This document shows, one piece after another, positions 4,797-5,231 of a stretch of 5,231 nt of DNA. The notes under the pieces were generated by a model that did not search any database, was not told the origin of the DNA, and was given only the letters and a program-made list of their open reading frames with translations. The DNA lies in NCBI GenBank assembly GCA_030655735.1, contig JAUSPK010000031.1, positions 1-5,231 of the forward strand, written 5' to 3'. Source of the DNA: Syntrophales bacterium (lineage in GTDB: Bacteria > Desulfobacterota > Syntrophia > Syntrophales > UBA2210). The translations under genes and the position numbers were made by a program. How positions within the stretch are numbered: the stretch's first letter is position 1; every line of letters starts with the position of its first letter.

Positions 4797-4805
4797 AAGG
4801 GAGGA
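4797..4805 (+). promoter_or_regulatory. Ribosome-binding site of purD
   Basis: AAGGGAGGA, with its GGAGG core (4800-4804) 5 nt before ATG 4810. Another ATG at 4806-4808 is in a different frame and too close to the site to compete well. Confidence 0.85.
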
Positions 4806-4809
4806 ATGC

Positions 4810-5231
4810 ATGATCAGAATACTCTTGATCGGAAATGGCGCCAGGGAACATGTGATAGCGGAGACGATCAAGCGCTCACGTCATGACACCGCACTTTTTT
4901 CCTGCATGAAATCCAACAACCCCGGAATAGCATCCCTTTCAGACGATGTATTGCTGGGAAGTTATGGCGACCAGGGAGAGATCGTCCGATTCGCGAAGAA
5001 ACACAGGGTTGATTTCTCGATAATCGGCCCGGAAGACCCCCTGAACAACGGTATTGTCGATTTTCTGAAAAAGGAGGGAATTCCATCCGTCGGTCCGACA
5101 CAGAGCCTGGCACGGCTGGAAACGTCAAAGACCTTCACACGGAATCTGCTGGAAAAATACGACATCCCAGGGAATCCCCGCTTCAAAACCTTCTCTTCTA
5201 TTGAAGGTGTCGAAGCGTTTATCGGAGGGCT
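4810..5231 (+). CDS. purD: Phosphoribosylamine-glycine ligase (GAR synthetase), N-terminal part, archaeal-like
   Basis: PurD joins glycine to phosphoribosylamine with ATP in the second step of purine synthesis. The 140 visible residues cover the N-terminal domain and the beginning of the ATP-grasp part. MIRILLIGNGAREHVIAE (1-18) has the nucleotide-type G-x-G-x-R-E-H motif shared by all PurD. NNPGIASL follows at 36-43 and IIGPEDPLNNGIVDFL (71-86) is the P-E-x-P-L-x-x-G motif. VGPTQSLARLETSKTFTR (94-111) contains the conserved GPT and SK. Bacterial PurD usually has GPEAPL and an A-x-L-E-x-S-K run. The CMKSNNPGIA segment, LARLETSKTFTR and the IPGNPRFKTF stretch resemble archaeal PurD instead. 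This similarity is from memory of the family. The start is set by a strong ribosome site and a well-formed promoter. The gene runs off the right edge, so the catalytic ATP-grasp core cannot be checked. It diverges from trpB2 and heads its own transcript. Confidence 0.95.
   Translation, partial: MIRILLIGNGAREHVIAETIKRSRHDTALFSCMKSNNPGIASLSDDVLLGSYGDQGEIVRFAKKHRVDFSIIGPEDPLNNGIVDFLKKEGIPSVGPTQSLARLETSKTFTRNLLEKYDIPGNPRFKTFSSIEGVEAFIGG

Noticed and set aside
4742..4810. Purine or ZTP-type riboswitch before purD
   Set aside because: The untranslated leader after the promoter is only about 33 nt and has no matching motif.

Overview
The window carries six protein-coding genes (two cut by the window edges), one regulatory leader peptide, and a divergent promoter region. 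The gene content suggests an anaerobic bacterium of the Desulfobacterota or a syntrophic lineage. The hints are a phenylacetate-CoA-ligase-type gene followed by a double-ACT protein, a TrpB2-type tryptophan synthase beta chain standing alone, and a PurD whose N-terminus resembles archaeal versions. This assignment is inferred from gene types, not from a database search.

Layout from left to right. Positions 1-87 hold the C-terminal end of an aryl-CoA ligase (PaaK-like) on the + strand. It is followed after 15 bp by a tandem ACT-domain protein (103-534). Next, still on the + strand, is a small protein with a ribbon-helix-helix-like segment (696-1085), preceded by a possible promoter and operator. 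A 179-bp convergent gap follows. Then comes a minus-strand block transcribed right to left: trpB2 (4405-3044), a small cysteine-rich protein (2963-2700) and rarA (2617-1265), with gaps of about 80 bp and no convincing terminator between them. A 404-bp divergent region separates trpB2 from purD, which starts at 4810 on the + strand and runs off the window.

The main discovery is in that divergent region. The minus-strand leader of trpB2 encodes a 22-residue peptide (4628-4560) with Phe-Phe-Trp-Trp-Trp in its middle, encoded by TTC TTT TGG TGG TGG. It has its own ribosome-binding site and lies between a TTGACA-type promoter and an intrinsic terminator with a perfect 8-bp stem and a U-run. Three mutually exclusive pairings (1:2, 2:3, 3:4) can be drawn by hand. 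This is the complete architecture of a ribosome-mediated tryptophan attenuator, here controlling an isolated trpB2 gene and possibly the downstream small protein and rarA.

How the genes fit together: when charged tRNA-Trp is scarce, a ribosome stalled on the Trp triplet should leave region 2 free to capture the 5' arm of the terminator, so trpB2 is transcribed. When tryptophan is plentiful, the ribosome reaches the stop codon, covers region 2, and the terminator forms. TrpB2 makes tryptophan from serine and indole, so the circuit looks like tryptophan-controlled indole salvage. The neighbouring aryl-CoA ligase and ACT protein belong to gene sets often linked to aromatic amino acid breakdown, but a functional link to trpB2 across the intervening genes is only a guess.
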